Below are positions 53,327 through 62,345 of a stretch of DNA of 64,000 bases, in pieces. Each line of letters begins with the position of its first letter. Positions within the stretch are counted from its first letter, which is position 1. The DNA is taken from NCBI GenBank assembly GCA_016199985.1, contig JACQFQ010000017.1, forward strand, positions 1 to 64,000. The letters are read 5' to 3'. The position numbers were made by a program, and so were the translations under genes. This DNA comes from Verrucomicrobiota bacterium. GTDB taxonomy: Bacteria; Verrucomicrobiota; Verrucomicrobiia; Limisphaerales; UBA11320. The notes below the pieces were generated by a model. It was given only the letters and a program-made list of their open reading frames with translations. It was not told the origin of the DNA and searched no databases.

Positions 53327-53911
53327 CTAGTCGGTTACGAAAAAGCGCCAATCGGCGATCCCGTAGTAATTGCGGATGAAAGCGGTGACCGGGAGTTCGA
53401 CAGGCGGGCGTGGGTTCTTCAGCAGATTGAGGCCCGCTTCGTGCGGGAGACGATTGCCCTTGCGGTTGTTGATCTCCTTGCTCGCCCAGACGCAGTTCTC
53501 CCAGGAATCCTTGCCGCCGCGGGAGCGAGGGACCACGTGGTCGATGCTTCCCTCCTCCGCACGCAAGACCTCGCCGGTGTACTGGCAGCGATTGCCATCG
53601 CGCTCGCGGATGGATCGCGCGTTGAGGGTGGGGCGTCGCATGGGGATCCGGGCATAATTGATCGCCACAATGACGTTGGGGATGCGGATCGGACCGCGAA
53701 CGGTCATGACAGCGTTGTCGCAACTCCGGATCGGCAACTGGATCCACTGCTCCCAAGTGGTCGGCCGGATGTCTTCCTCGGCGCGAACCTCAAGGGCTGT
53801 GGCTGTACCAGCGGCCATCTGGCAAAAAGCATCCGCTGGGGTTCGGATGTTGATTGCCTGCCAGTTCCTATTCAGAACAAGCACGGTGGCCTTGTTCAAA
53901 AAGTCACTCAT
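53327..53911 (-). CDS. HNH endonuclease
   Basis: A 194-residue protein. The HNH core is clear: R-D-G-N-R-C-Q-Y-T-G-E, then D-H-V-V-P-R-S-R-G-G-K-D-S-W-E-N, then N-N-R-K-G-N-R. The N-terminal ~95 residues (V-L-V-L-N-R-N-W-Q-A-I-N) are conserved in a group of free-standing bacterial HNH proteins; the second half of a zinc site is not complete (only one Cys seen next to the core). ATG 53911 gives the family-typical start. It is a single gene; its biological role is unknown. Confidence 0.88.
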   Translation of the reverse strand: MSDFLNKATVLVLNRNWQAINIRTPADAFCQMAAGTATALEVRAEEDIRPTTWEQWIQLPIRSCDNAVMTVRGPIRIPNVIVAINYARIPMRRPTLNARSIRERDGNRCQYTGEVLRAEEGSIDHVVPRSRGGKDSWENCVWASKEINNRKGNRLPHEAGLNLLKNPRPPVELPVTAFIRNYYGIADWRFFVTD

Positions 53912-54094
53912 AACCACTTGTCGAGATCGGGTCGCCAACAGGCAAAAAACTCACCTGGGAGAGGACGCTCCCTGGACTTGCTCACATCGGCTGATTGCCA
54001 TTCTCAATTAACCCAAGAATGGCCTCTGTGCCAGTGAAAAAACACAGTTTGCTTCGTGGAAGCGATCGCGCTTAATTTTCCTTCGAAGTTTTTA

Positions 54095-55414
54095 ATGCGG
54101 TTGATTTACAATATATTGTTCTCGGTCTTCCTGTGCCTGAGCGCCCCGTTCTATTTTCTGAAAATGTGGCGGCGCGGCAACTGGAGGCCTGGATTCAGCG
54201 AGCGCTTCGGAAAGTATGACTCCAAGGTCAAGCAAGCCCTGACCAATCGCCATACCCTCTGGCTGCACGCGGTCAGCATGGGCGAGGTCAACATCTGCAC
54301 GCACCTGATCCAGGCCCTCGAACCTCGGCTCCCCAACGCGAAGCTCGTGGTGTCCACGACGACGTCGACCGGAATGGGCGAGCTCAGAAAGCGGCTTCCG
54401 AGCCATGTTCAGCGGATCTACTACCCCATCGACCGACGTCCCTGGGTGGCTAGGGCGCTGGGAACAATCCACCCCGAGGCTGTCATCCTGGTGGAGGCGG
54501 AGATCTGGCCTAACTTTCTTTGGCGATGCGCGGAGCTGGGGATCCCCGTTTTTCTGATCAATGCCCGGTTGTCGGAGCGGTCCTATCGGGGTTATCGACG
54601 CTGGGGTTGGTTGTTCCGTCCCCTCTTCGCCAACCTGGCGGGGGTGGGCTGCCAGAACGAGGCCGACGCGGAACGTTTAGCCGACCTCGGGTGTCGACGT
54701 GAGAGCATTCGAGTGCTGGGCAGCCTGAAGTTTGACAGCGTCAAGCTGGACGAGCGCCGCGTGCTGGATGTTCCCGCCCTGCTGGACCAGTTGGGCGTTT
54801 CCAAGACCGGGCTCGTCCTGGTTTGCGGCAGCACCCACGCCGGCGAGGAGGCCGTTCTCGGAGCCATCTACTTGCGTCTGAAGAAACAGTTCCCTTCTCT
54901 CTTCCTCGTGATCGTGCCCCGTCATGCGGAACGATCCAAGACAGCCGCGCAAGAGCTGATGGACCTCGGTTTGTGCGTGGTTTTCCGCACCGAGATCACG
55001 GAGAGGACGGAATCGAATCCAGGCTCTGTTGACTGTGTTGTGGTCAACACGACGGGGGAGCTGCGCTATTTCTACGAGCGCGCGGACGTTATATTTGTCG
55101 GCAAGAGCCTGACAGCCCACGGCGGACAGAACCCCATCGAGCCGGGCGCCATGGGCAAGGCGATGGTTTTCGGCCCCAACATGGAGAATTTTCCCCAGAT
55201 CGCCCCCGCTTTTGTCTCTGAGCGGGGCGCGCTTCAGGTGAAGGACGCGCGCGAGCTGGAAAGCGCCTTCGAAAGGCTCTTGAAGGACGATGCCCTGCGG
55301 GCCGACCTCGGCGCGAACGCGCTTCGCGTCGTTCAGAAAAACCAGGGGGCCATGCAGCGAACGGTTGAAATGATTCTTGGCCAGCTCGAGCATTCCGAGA
55401 CGCATATTTGCTGA
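54095..55414 (+). CDS. waaA: 3-deoxy-D-manno-octulosonic acid (Kdo) transferase
   Basis: A 439-residue glycosyltransferase that adds Kdo to lipid A precursor at the inner membrane, so the organism makes Kdo-containing lipopolysaccharide. N-terminal membrane helix (residues 4-22), R-P-G-F-S-E-R-F-G, W-L-H-A-V-S-M-G-E-V, I-L-V-E-A-E-I-W-P-N and the C-terminal C-G-S-T-H-A-G-E-E, G-E-L-R-Y-F-Y and G-G-Q-N-P-I-E-P-G are all present. ATG 54095 gives the normal start; an upstream one at 54056 adds non-family residues. Confidence 0.94.
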   Translation: MRLIYNILFSVFLCLSAPFYFLKMWRRGNWRPGFSERFGKYDSKVKQALTNRHTLWLHAVSMGEVNICTHLIQALEPRLPNAKLVVSTTTSTGMGELRKRLPSHVQRIYYPIDRRPWVARALGTIHPEAVILVEAEIWPNFLWRCAELGIPVFLINARLSERSYRGYRRWGWLFRPLFANLAGVGCQNEADAERLADLGCRRESIRVLGSLKFDSVKLDERRVLDVPALLDQLGVSKTGLVLVCGSTHAGEEAVLGAIYLRLKKQFPSLFLVIVPRHAERSKTAAQELMDLGLCVVFRTEITERTESNPGSVDCVVVNTTGELRYFYERADVIFVGKSLTAHGGQNPIEPGAMGKAMVFGPNMENFPQIAPAFVSERGALQVKDARELESAFERLLKDDALRADLGANALRVVQKNQGAMQRTVEMILGQLEHSETHIC

Positions 55415-55539
55415 GCGCAACGGCCCTCAAGGGTTTTCTGAACCTGCCGACATGAACTGTGGTCGGGGTTGGCGCCGAAGACGGTTCGGCCATGCTGTGA
55501 CGGGGAGCCACGGCAATCAGGCCTGACCGTTGCCTCGCT

Positions 55540-56019
55540 ATGAACGAACTGTCGGGCAGAATTCTTGCGATGGCCGAGGCCTCCACGGTTGAGGTCTTCG
55601 ATGCCATGCTCAACCTAAAGGGCACGGTTATTCGCACGAGCCACGAGACGGGGGATATTGCGGTCGATGGCGTTGGGGGGTGCGTGAGCTTCGCGGGGAA
55701 CCTCAGCGGCTTCGTTTACCTTCTGATGCCCGAGCGGCTTGCCGAGCGCGTGACTTGCGCCATGCTGGCCTGCAAGAGAGTGGAGCAGGCGGAGGTGAAG
55801 GATGTGGTCGGGGAGTTGACCAACATGGTCGCGGGCGGCTTGAAAAACAGGCTGGCCAAGGAAGGCTTCGATTCCCGCCTTACGATCCCCACATTCATGC
55901 GCGGCGCGGGCGCGAGAATCACCGTACAGAACCTCAGCCTCGCGGCCACGAACATTGTTCAGGTCTCCGGCGGCGACGACGCCGTCGAGGTGCGGATCCT
56001 CGCGCGCAGGATGCCGTGA
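55540..56019 (+). CDS. CheX-like chemotaxis phosphatase-type protein
   Basis: A 159-residue protein with the CheC/CheX-like fold: two beta-strand regions around the helix K-D-V-V-G-E-L-T-N-M-V-A-G-G-L-K-N. This carries the E-x-x-N phosphatase motif used by CheX to remove phosphate from CheY-type receivers. No che genes are adjacent, but a PilZ-like protein and a PilT-type ATPase lie 2-3 kb downstream, which would suit a role in twitching-motility signalling. That link is inference. Confidence 0.82.
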   Translation: MNELSGRILAMAEASTVEVFDAMLNLKGTVIRTSHETGDIAVDGVGGCVSFAGNLSGFVYLLMPERLAERVTCAMLACKRVEQAEVKDVVGELTNMVAGGLKNRLAKEGFDSRLTIPTFMRGAGARITVQNLSLAATNIVQVSGGDDAVEVRILARRMP

Positions 56020-56086
56020 GGCCGCGACCCGACCCGCATCGCGAGCGTGATCGGCCAAGAGACGGCTGGGAAACACCGACGCGCTT

Positions 56087-58318
56087 CTAATTCAGCTCTT
56101 CCGGCCGCATCGCCCGCGGCGGCGCCGTGATTCTTTGCTTGGTCATTTCGATCTTCGCGCGGATGAGATCCCGGTTTTGTTCCCCCATCCTCACCAGGTC
56201 CCGCTCCAGCTCGGCGATGCGGCGTTCGTAGGTTTGCAGCTTCTCCTGCAGCGGCGCGTGGAGCTGCTCCAGCCTTCGCTCCATGTCGGCGACCTCTTGC
56301 GCCGCCTGCTGCTGCACGAGTTGGCCGGCGCGGCGCGACGCGAGCAGATGCAGGACAATCTTCTCCTTCAGGACTTCAGTTACACGGCCCAGAGTCACCG
56401 CGTCGTCCCTGGGGTCCAAAACCCGCCGGGCGAGGATCTGCGTCGTCGTGATGATTTCGACCGCCGGCCGGCTGCGGAACACGGAGAGCAACAGGATCAC
56501 AAGAGAGATCCCGAGCATCGCGATCAGCGTCCATCGCGTCAGTTTCCAGTTCCAGTCCGAGCGCTCCTGAAGCTCGGCCAATGCTTTGACCCAGGGCGCT
56601 GGGGCCGCGGCTGCCGGAGCGACGGCGGGCGAGCCGTTCCCATATCCAGGCCCTTCGGAGATCTCGGTTGCGTTGCTCGTTGCGGGCTCCTCCGGCGCCG
56701 CTTTGTCGGCGCCGGGAGGCTTGCTTCCCGGGAAAAGGGCCTCGCGAAGACCAGGCATGGGCCGTTGCTGCCCGGAATCCCAATAGCGAGACTCCTGCTT
56801 CCAATCTGCGATGCTCCACGCGATCCGGCCCTGCGAGAGGGCTTCGCGCCAAGCCAGGTAATACCGAGCGCGGGACCCGCTCTCCACGCCGCGCGAGCAT
56901 CCGATGTCCACAAAGGCGACGGGACGTCCGTAGTGGCGGGACCATCTGGCCGCAAAGTCCACCCAAGCCTGGATCGCCTTCGGTCCGCTGGGATTCTCGG
57001 CCGCAGTCTTGGTTTGGTAGCCGTGGAGCGTTTCGCGAAGATTCGGATCCAGCGTCGATTCGAAGGACAGCCTCAAAGGTTCGACCGGCGGGCCCGGGAA
57101 CCGGATCATCGGAACCCCGTGCGCGCGCAGTCCGAACGCGGTTTGCTGCGTGAAGAGCTCAGGCTCGCGGCTTAGAAGGGCCACCACTATGTGATCGTCC
57201 GCGTCCGGCAACCTCAGTCGGTCAAGCTCGGCCGGGTGTCCGCCGCGCCCAGGGGTCACGAACACCCAGCGTCTCGGGGATAGGGCCCGAATCGGCTTGA
57301 GCGCTTCCGAGTAGAGCGTGTTCAGAGCCAGGGAGGATCCTTTGTCTCCGCCCGGACTGACGAGTTCGAACGCGAGCTTGGAATCGGGAGCGTTCGAGTA
57401 ATGAGCGGCCATGGACTTCCAGAACGCAACGACTCGCGGCAGCTCCCTTACGGGATCCGCCGACAGATCGCCGGAGGGCTGGCAGCCGACCACGAAGCCG
57501 AGACCGGCCTTCCAAGCCCAGCCTGCGAGCAGATCCAGGCGGGCCAATACGCTGCGATCGACGGCGAAGTCCGGCGATGGGCCACAGGCTTGAGGCCAGG
57601 GGACGCTAACGCGCACGTGATCGAATCCTTCCCCGAAGATAGCCCCGAAATCGCGCTCGGAGAGCTCCCTCTCGCCGGTATCCGATCGCAACAGCTCGGG
57701 CCCACGCAGGATCCGGACGCCACGTTGAAAGCCCTTGCCCGTCGTGTCGTCGCTCTCCCCCCGAGCAGGCCGAGGCTTCATCTGCGGCTCTCCGGGCGCT
57801 TCCACCGAGCGAGCCGCCAATCGGAGAGTCACCGGCGTCTGCCCCGTCACCTGAAGTCCCAGATCGTATCGCTGGCGGAGCCAAGACCGGACAGGGAGTT
57901 GCAGGAGCGCGCTGGATTCGCCGACCAGAGTCGCGCCGGTCGCTTGAATCGTGTCCCAGATTAGCTCTTGCTTGAACACCCCCTCCTTGCCTGCGCCGCC
58001 GCGGTCGTACGGTCCGAGAAGCGACAACGTGACGCGACCCGACGCCTGGGGGATGAACCGAAAGGTAATGCTGTTGCTGGCGAAGAGGGTGGTGGGGAAG
58101 GTGATAGAGTAGCATCGCGCCTGGTCCGCCGCTTTCATCCACGAAGGACGGCTGATCGACCCAAGACCCTCCAGGATTCCTCCCGCGTCCAAACTGGCTA
58201 CGTTCGCCACTCCATACAGGTCAAATCGCGCCTCCGAGGCCTGTCGCTGTGGGAAATCATCCGCGCGTCCGCAGAGCGTCCAGAGCAAGACTATGATGGA
58301 AACAGCCTTCCGTCGCAT
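56087..58318 (-). CDS. Membrane protein with degenerate GH5-like domain and coiled coil
   Basis: A 743-residue protein: signal peptide (V-S-I-I-V-L-L-W-T-L-C), a ~170-residue beta-rich domain, then a TIM-barrel domain of GH5 cellulase type (about 200-530; entry R-G-V-R-I, then F-D-H-V-R-V-S-V-P-W). At the positions of the two catalytic glutamates it reads F-E-L-V-S-P-G (normally ...N-E-P) and F-V-D-I-G-C-S (normally ...G-E-F), so the enzyme is probably inactive. A Pro/Ala/Ser linker, one membrane helix (about 600-620) and a 110-residue cytoplasmic coiled coil (A-D-M-E-R-R-L-E-Q-L) follow. This suggests a carbohydrate-sensing or anchoring role. The start at 58318 is the only good one. Confidence 0.72.
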   Translation of the reverse strand: MRRKAVSIIVLLWTLCGRADDFPQRQASEARFDLYGVANVASLDAGGILEGLGSISRPSWMKAADQARCYSITFPTTLFASNSITFRFIPQASGRVTLSLLGPYDRGGAGKEGVFKQELIWDTIQATGATLVGESSALLQLPVRSWLRQRYDLGLQVTGQTPVTLRLAARSVEAPGEPQMKPRPARGESDDTTGKGFQRGVRILRGPELLRSDTGERELSERDFGAIFGEGFDHVRVSVPWPQACGPSPDFAVDRSVLARLDLLAGWAWKAGLGFVVGCQPSGDLSADPVRELPRVVAFWKSMAAHYSNAPDSKLAFELVSPGGDKGSSLALNTLYSEALKPIRALSPRRWVFVTPGRGGHPAELDRLRLPDADDHIVVALLSREPELFTQQTAFGLRAHGVPMIRFPGPPVEPLRLSFESTLDPNLRETLHGYQTKTAAENPSGPKAIQAWVDFAARWSRHYGRPVAFVDIGCSRGVESGSRARYYLAWREALSQGRIAWSIADWKQESRYWDSGQQRPMPGLREALFPGSKPPGADKAAPEEPATSNATEISEGPGYGNGSPAVAPAAAAPAPWVKALAELQERSDWNWKLTRWTLIAMLGISLVILLLSVFRSRPAVEIITTTQILARRVLDPRDDAVTLGRVTEVLKEKIVLHLLASRRAGQLVQQQAAQEVADMERRLEQLHAPLQEKLQTYERRIAELERDLVRMGEQNRDLIRAKIEMTKQRITAPPRAMRPEELN

Positions 58319-58461
58319 AAGATGCGCCCGTGATTAGCAAGGTGGGCTGTCGTGGGCAAGTAATCATGCCCAGAATATTAATTTCCGCGTGAGGAAACCC
58401 GGGATAGATCGTCAATTGACGGGACAGTGTCCTGTGTTACGGTGAATTGCATCTTGCATCT

Positions 58462-58788
58462 ATGAGCGCCAGCAAAGTCAACGCCACTCCACTTTTTGGG
58501 CCGTTCCTCGTTCAATCATCCGGCCAAAAGCTCACGATCCCCTCGGAATCGGTGCGGCTGCACAAGAACGGCATTGAGTTTCGGTGCTCGGACGCGTTTG
58601 CGACTTGGACGGAGATGACCGTGGAGCTCGAGGCGCCGTGGGAAGATCAGCGGATTCAGGCTCAGGGGGTTATTGTGGCTTGCCAGGGGTCGCGTCACGC
58701 GGGCTTCGTCGTGAGCATGCTGTTCACCCATCTCTCCCCGCAGTCGGCCGCCCGGCTACATTCGCTTGCCACCGGCCTCTCGATGTGA
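58462..58788 (+). CDS. PilZ-like domain protein
   Basis: A 108-residue protein whose beta-strand pattern (S-V-R-L-H-K-N-G-I-E-F, then E-M-T-V-E-L-E-A-P-W, R-I-Q-A-Q-G-V-I-V-A, H-A-G-F-V-V-S-M-L-F) follows PilZ domains, receptors for cyclic di-GMP. The classical ligand motifs R-x-x-x-R and D/N-x-S-x-x-G are not intact, so it may be a non-binding PilZ as in type IV pilus systems. It ends 39 bases before the PilT-type ATPase gene, with which it is likely co-transcribed. Confidence 0.62.
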   Translation: MSASKVNATPLFGPFLVQSSGQKLTIPSESVRLHKNGIEFRCSDAFATWTEMTVELEAPWEDQRIQAQGVIVACQGSRHAGFVVSMLFTHLSPQSAARLHSLATGLSM

Positions 58789-58827
58789 TCCCAATTCAGC
58801 TCAGCGCGATCGACATCTCTGCTCGAA

Positions 58828-59916
58828 ATGGAAATCTTTAACAAGATCCTCAAGGCCGCGGTAGACAGCGGATCGTCCGACATTCATCTCAAGCACGACA
58901 CCCCGGTTGTCTTTCGAATCAACCGCCAGCTCGTCGCGATCGAATGTCCGTATCCAACCATCGAGTGGATGGAGAACGTTGTGCACACCATCGTGCCCAA
59001 GCACGCGACCAAGAGGCTGGAGACTGATCGCGAGGTGGATTTCTCCTATTACCTTCCCGGCGTCGGCCGTTTTCGGACGAACGTGTTTCAGCAGCGCGGC
59101 GTCTGGTGCCTGGCCATGCGTTTTGTCAAAGTCCAAGTCCCCACCTTCGAGGATCTGGGGCTGCTGCCCATCATCAAGCAGATCGCCGAGTCGCCCCGGG
59201 GCATCGTGCTGGTCTCCGGTTCGACCGGCTCCGGAAAGTCCACGACTCTCGCGGCGATGATCGAGCACATCAACAGCCATAGCCGGAAGCACATTGTCAC
59301 GCTCGAGGATCCCATCGAGTACGTCTTCGAGGATAATCAATCCGTGATTGAGCAGCGCGAGGTGGGGCTCGACACTATGTCTTTCCACAGCGCGCTGAAG
59401 CATGTTCTCCGGCAGGATCCTGACGTGATCATGGTCGGTGAAATGCGCGATGCGACGAGCTTCCAGGCGGCGATGAGCGCGGCTGACACCGGCCACCTCG
59501 TGCTTTCCACGCTGCACACGACCAACGCCGCCCTCGCGGTCACGCGCATCCTCGACTTCTTCAAGGCCGAGGAACGGGAGCAAGTGCGACGGCAGCTCGC
59601 GGGAACTCTGCAGGCGGTGATCTGTCAACGCATGGTCGCCACGATCGCGGGCTCGATGACTCCGGCCATTGAGATCATGATCAACACCGGGACGGTCCGG
59701 AAGCTGATCGAGGAGAACCGGCTCGATAAGCTGGGCGCGGCCATCGAGACCGCCACCGACGACGGCATGCAGAATTTCAACCAGGCGCTGTTCCAACTGG
59801 TGAAGGACGGGAAGATCACCGAGAAGGACGCCCTCGCGAAGGCCACAAACGCGCAGGCGCTCGAGATGAACTTCCAGGGGATCTTCCTGAGTGAAGGAAA
59901 ACGCATCCTGGGCTAG
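58828..59916 (+). CDS. PilT/PilU-type pilus retraction ATPase
   Basis: A 362-residue hexameric ATPase of type IV pilus systems. The N-terminal PAS-like domain is followed by G-S-T-G-S-G-K-S-T-T (Walker A, about 131-140), the Asp box I-V-T-L-E-D-P-I-E-Y, Walker B D-V-I-M-V-G-E-M-R-D and the His box T-G-H-L-V-L-S-T-L-H-T. The A-I-C-Q-R-M-V variant (here V-I-C-Q-R-M-V) replaces the PilT A-I-x-x-Q-x-L motif in a way seen in PilU-like members. No other pil genes are in the window. Confidence 0.92.
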   Translation: MEIFNKILKAAVDSGSSDIHLKHDTPVVFRINRQLVAIECPYPTIEWMENVVHTIVPKHATKRLETDREVDFSYYLPGVGRFRTNVFQQRGVWCLAMRFVKVQVPTFEDLGLLPIIKQIAESPRGIVLVSGSTGSGKSTTLAAMIEHINSHSRKHIVTLEDPIEYVFEDNQSVIEQREVGLDTMSFHSALKHVLRQDPDVIMVGEMRDATSFQAAMSAADTGHLVLSTLHTTNAALAVTRILDFFKAEEREQVRRQLAGTLQAVICQRMVATIAGSMTPAIEIMINTGTVRKLIEENRLDKLGAAIETATDDGMQNFNQALFQLVKDGKITEKDALAKATNAQALEMNFQGIFLSEGKRILG

Positions 59917-60039
59917 CGCCGTCCTCCGGGCGGGCGGAGCCCTCAGCCCGGAGCTTGCCTCGAGGTCCCGGCGCCCGTCGAAGATCCAGGTTCGCTTTCT
60001 TTCTTTGCCTCGCCCCGCTCGCTTGGCACCCTGCGGCGC

Positions 60040-60804
60040 ATGACAACCGCGCAGGCGATCACGCTATTGGAACAGTTCCGCTCCGGTGGCGTGGGCCGCG
60101 ATGCTGTGCTTCGAGCCTTTCAGGCGGCGCCGGTCGCGGACCTCGGGTTCGCTCAGATCGACCTGCATCGCTCCCTTCGCAAAAACTTCCCTGAGGTCGT
60201 CTATGGCGCTGGAAAAACACCCGCCCAAGTCGCCCTCATTGTGGCGCGGCTGCTGAAGGCGGAGGGACGGGCGCTCGTCACCCGCGTGGAGGCTTCCCAC
60301 ATCAGCGCATTGCGCCGGCGCTTTCGAGGCGTGAAGGCGCATGACGCCGCTCGATGCGCGACCCTCGAACGTCGACCTCTCAAAAAGCGTCCGGGGAAGA
60401 TTGTGGTGTTGTGCGCCGGAACCAGCGACATGCCGGTCGCGGAGGAGGCCGCCATCACCGCCGATTTTATGGGCAACACGGTGGAGCGGATCTATGACGT
60501 CGGAGTCGCGGGGCTCCACCGCCTCCTGAGCCGACTCGACGCGGTTCAATCGGCGAACGTGGTGATCGCCGTCGCGGGGATGGAAGGCGCCCTGCCAAGC
60601 GTTGTGGCGGGCTTGATCTCCAAGCCCGTTATCGCTGTGCCCACCGACGTGGGATACGGCGCGAGCTTCGGCGGAACGGCCGCCTTGCTGGCGATGTTGA
60701 ATAGTTGCGCCAGCGGACTGACGGTGGTGAACATCAACAACGGTTTTGGCGCCGGCTACGCAGCCAGCCAGATCAACGCTCTTGCGGCCGGCGAACTTTC
60801 ATGA
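60040..60804 (+). CDS. larB: Nickel-pincer cofactor synthesis carboxylase/hydrolase LarB
   Basis: A 254-residue enzyme that carboxylates and hydrolyses nicotinic acid adenine dinucleotide in the first step of nickel-pincer nucleotide synthesis. The family core of the PurE-like fold is present: V-L-C-A-G-T-S-D-M-P-V-A-E-E-A, D-V-G-V-A-G-L-H-R-L and A-V-A-G-M-E-G-A-L-P-S-V-V-A-G-L, then P-T-D-V-G-Y-G-A-S-F-G-G. The stop overlaps the larC start (ATGA). No larE is visible. Confidence 0.94.
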   Translation: MTTAQAITLLEQFRSGGVGRDAVLRAFQAAPVADLGFAQIDLHRSLRKNFPEVVYGAGKTPAQVALIVARLLKAEGRALVTRVEASHISALRRRFRGVKAHDAARCATLERRPLKKRPGKIVVLCAGTSDMPVAEEAAITADFMGNTVERIYDVGVAGLHRLLSRLDAVQSANVVIAVAGMEGALPSVVAGLISKPVIAVPTDVGYGASFGGTAALLAMLNSCASGLTVVNINNGFGAGYAASQINALAAGELS

Positions 60805-62195
60805 ACATCATTTACCTCGATATTTTCAGCGGCATCAGCGGGGATATGTTTCTCGGCGCGTTGATCGACCTCGGCGTCGACCCCCGGCTTCTGGAACAGG
60901 AGCTCTCCAAGCTCTCGCTGGCGGGATACCATCTGCATGTTTCACGACAGGAGCGAGGCCGAATCGCTGGAACCAAGTTCGACGTCCATCTCGAGGGACC
61001 CGACGTTCCTGACCCTTCGCGGCACAAGGCAGACCAGGCCCTCGCCCACGATCATCCTCATCCTCCTGCCCGCGCCCATTCGCACTCCCATTCGCACGAC
61101 CACGACCATGACCATGACCATGACCATGACCATGACCATGACCATGACCATGACCATGACCATGACCATGATCACGACATTGATCAGAAGGGGGAACATG
61201 TTCACGGGACGGAGCATGATCACGGCAGAACCTACACGCAGATTCGCGATTTGATCCGTCGGAGCTCCCTGTCGCCCTGGGTTAAGGAAAAGGCGCAGGC
61301 GATCTTCCATCGCGTGGCGGTGGCAGAAGGAAAGATCCATGGGAAAGCCGCGGCCGAGGTCCATTTCCACGAGGTGGGAGCGATCGACTCGATCGTGGAC
61401 ATCGTGGGGGCTTGCATTGGTCTTGAGATGTTGGGTTATCCCCGGATCCTGTCGGGGCCTGTGGTGGAAGGAGTGGGGTTTGTTCAATGCGCTCACGGAC
61501 GATTCCCGCTGCCTGCGCCGGCGACGATGGAGATCCTCGCGGCCCGTCAGATCTCGATTCAGCAGACCGACGAGCCTCAGGAGCTGATGACCCCGACGGG
61601 CGCCGCCATCCTCGCCGAGTTTGCGGAGGAGTTCGGGCCGATGCCGAGGCTGCGGGTCGTTCGCGTGGGCTACGGGCTCGGAGGCAGGGAGAACAAGACC
61701 CGACCCAATGTGCTGCGCGCGGTGCTGGGCGCGAGCGCGGACGGGGCGGTTCATGATTGGGAGAGGGATGAGGTCGCGGTACTGGAGAGCAACCTTGACG
61801 ACGTGAGTCCCGAGATCCTTGGCGCCTTCCTGGAGAAGGCGCTCGCCGCGGGCGCTCTCGATGTGTTCCACACTCCGATTCAGATGAAGAAAAACCGTCC
61901 GGGCGTCCTGCTTTCCGTCCTTTGCTCGATCTCCGACGCGGATCGACTGACGGAGCTGATGCTACGCGAGACCACCGCTTTCGGGATTCGAAGGAGCGTT
62001 TGCGAACGACGCAAGCTGCGGCGGGAAGTGCGGCAGGCGAAGACCTCTCTCGGAGACATCGATGTGAAACTGGGATGGCTGGATGGGAAGCTCGTGCAAG
62101 TGGCGCCCGAGTTTGAGTCCTGTCGCAAAGCCGCGAGCGAGCGCGGCGTCCCGCTTCGCGATGTCTACGACATCGCTCGTCGGACCTTTCTCTGA
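60801..62195 (+). CDS. larC: Nickel insertion protein LarC with poly(His-Asp) tract
   Basis: A 464-residue CTP-dependent nickel cyclometallase that puts nickel into the pincer cofactor. Landmarks: Y-L-D-I-F-S-G-I-S-G-D-M-F-L-G-A-L, H-F-H-E-V-G-A-I-D-S-I-V-D-I, T-P-T-G-A-A-I-L and the late L-E-S-N-L-D-D-V-S-P-E-I-L-G. The gene is a single frame; no LarC1/LarC2 programmed frameshift as in Lactobacillus is needed. Residues ~99-126 are a near-perfect His-Asp repeat from tandem CATGAC hexamers, likely a metal-buffering segment. It is translationally coupled to larB. Confidence 0.95.
   Translation: MNIIYLDIFSGISGDMFLGALIDLGVDPRLLEQELSKLSLAGYHLHVSRQERGRIAGTKFDVHLEGPDVPDPSRHKADQALAHDHPHPPARAHSHSHSHDHDHDHDHDHDHDHDHDHDHDHDHDHDIDQKGEHVHGTEHDHGRTYTQIRDLIRRSSLSPWVKEKAQAIFHRVAVAEGKIHGKAAAEVHFHEVGAIDSIVDIVGACIGLEMLGYPRILSGPVVEGVGFVQCAHGRFPLPAPATMEILAARQISIQQTDEPQELMTPTGAAILAEFAEEFGPMPRLRVVRVGYGLGGRENKTRPNVLRAVLGASADGAVHDWERDEVAVLESNLDDVSPEILGAFLEKALAAGALDVFHTPIQMKKNRPGVLLSVLCSISDADRLTELMLRETTAFGIRRSVCERRKLRREVRQAKTSLGDIDVKLGWLDGKLVQVAPEFESCRKAASERGVPLRDVYDIARRTFL
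61107..61166 (+). repeat. Ten tandem CATGAC hexamers within larC
   Basis: Ten perfect copies of CATGAC, flanked by degenerate CACGAC and CATGAT units, encode alternating His-Asp. Copy changes by strand slippage keep the frame and would alter the length of the His-rich segment. Confidence 0.95.
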
Positions 62196-62345
62196 GGGCA
62201 GGGAAAAGGGGTTCGCGGCGCTCCTCCATCGACAAGGTTCTCCGCGATGTTTTCGGCGAAGATCCCCGGCAGGCAAGCGCGGCATCCTGGCGCGCCTGAA
62301 AACCTGAACTTGATCCCCTGCCGCGCGCCTGGGAAGACTGGGCTC

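Noticed and set aside
55520..55533. GG-N10-GC element resembling a sigma-54 promoter before the CheX-like gene
   Set aside because: It ends only seven bases before the start codon, so transcription would begin inside the gene; most likely chance.
61095..61178. CRISPR-like short repeats
   Set aside because: The hexamers are directly tandem without spacers and lie in frame inside larC; a coding microsatellite.
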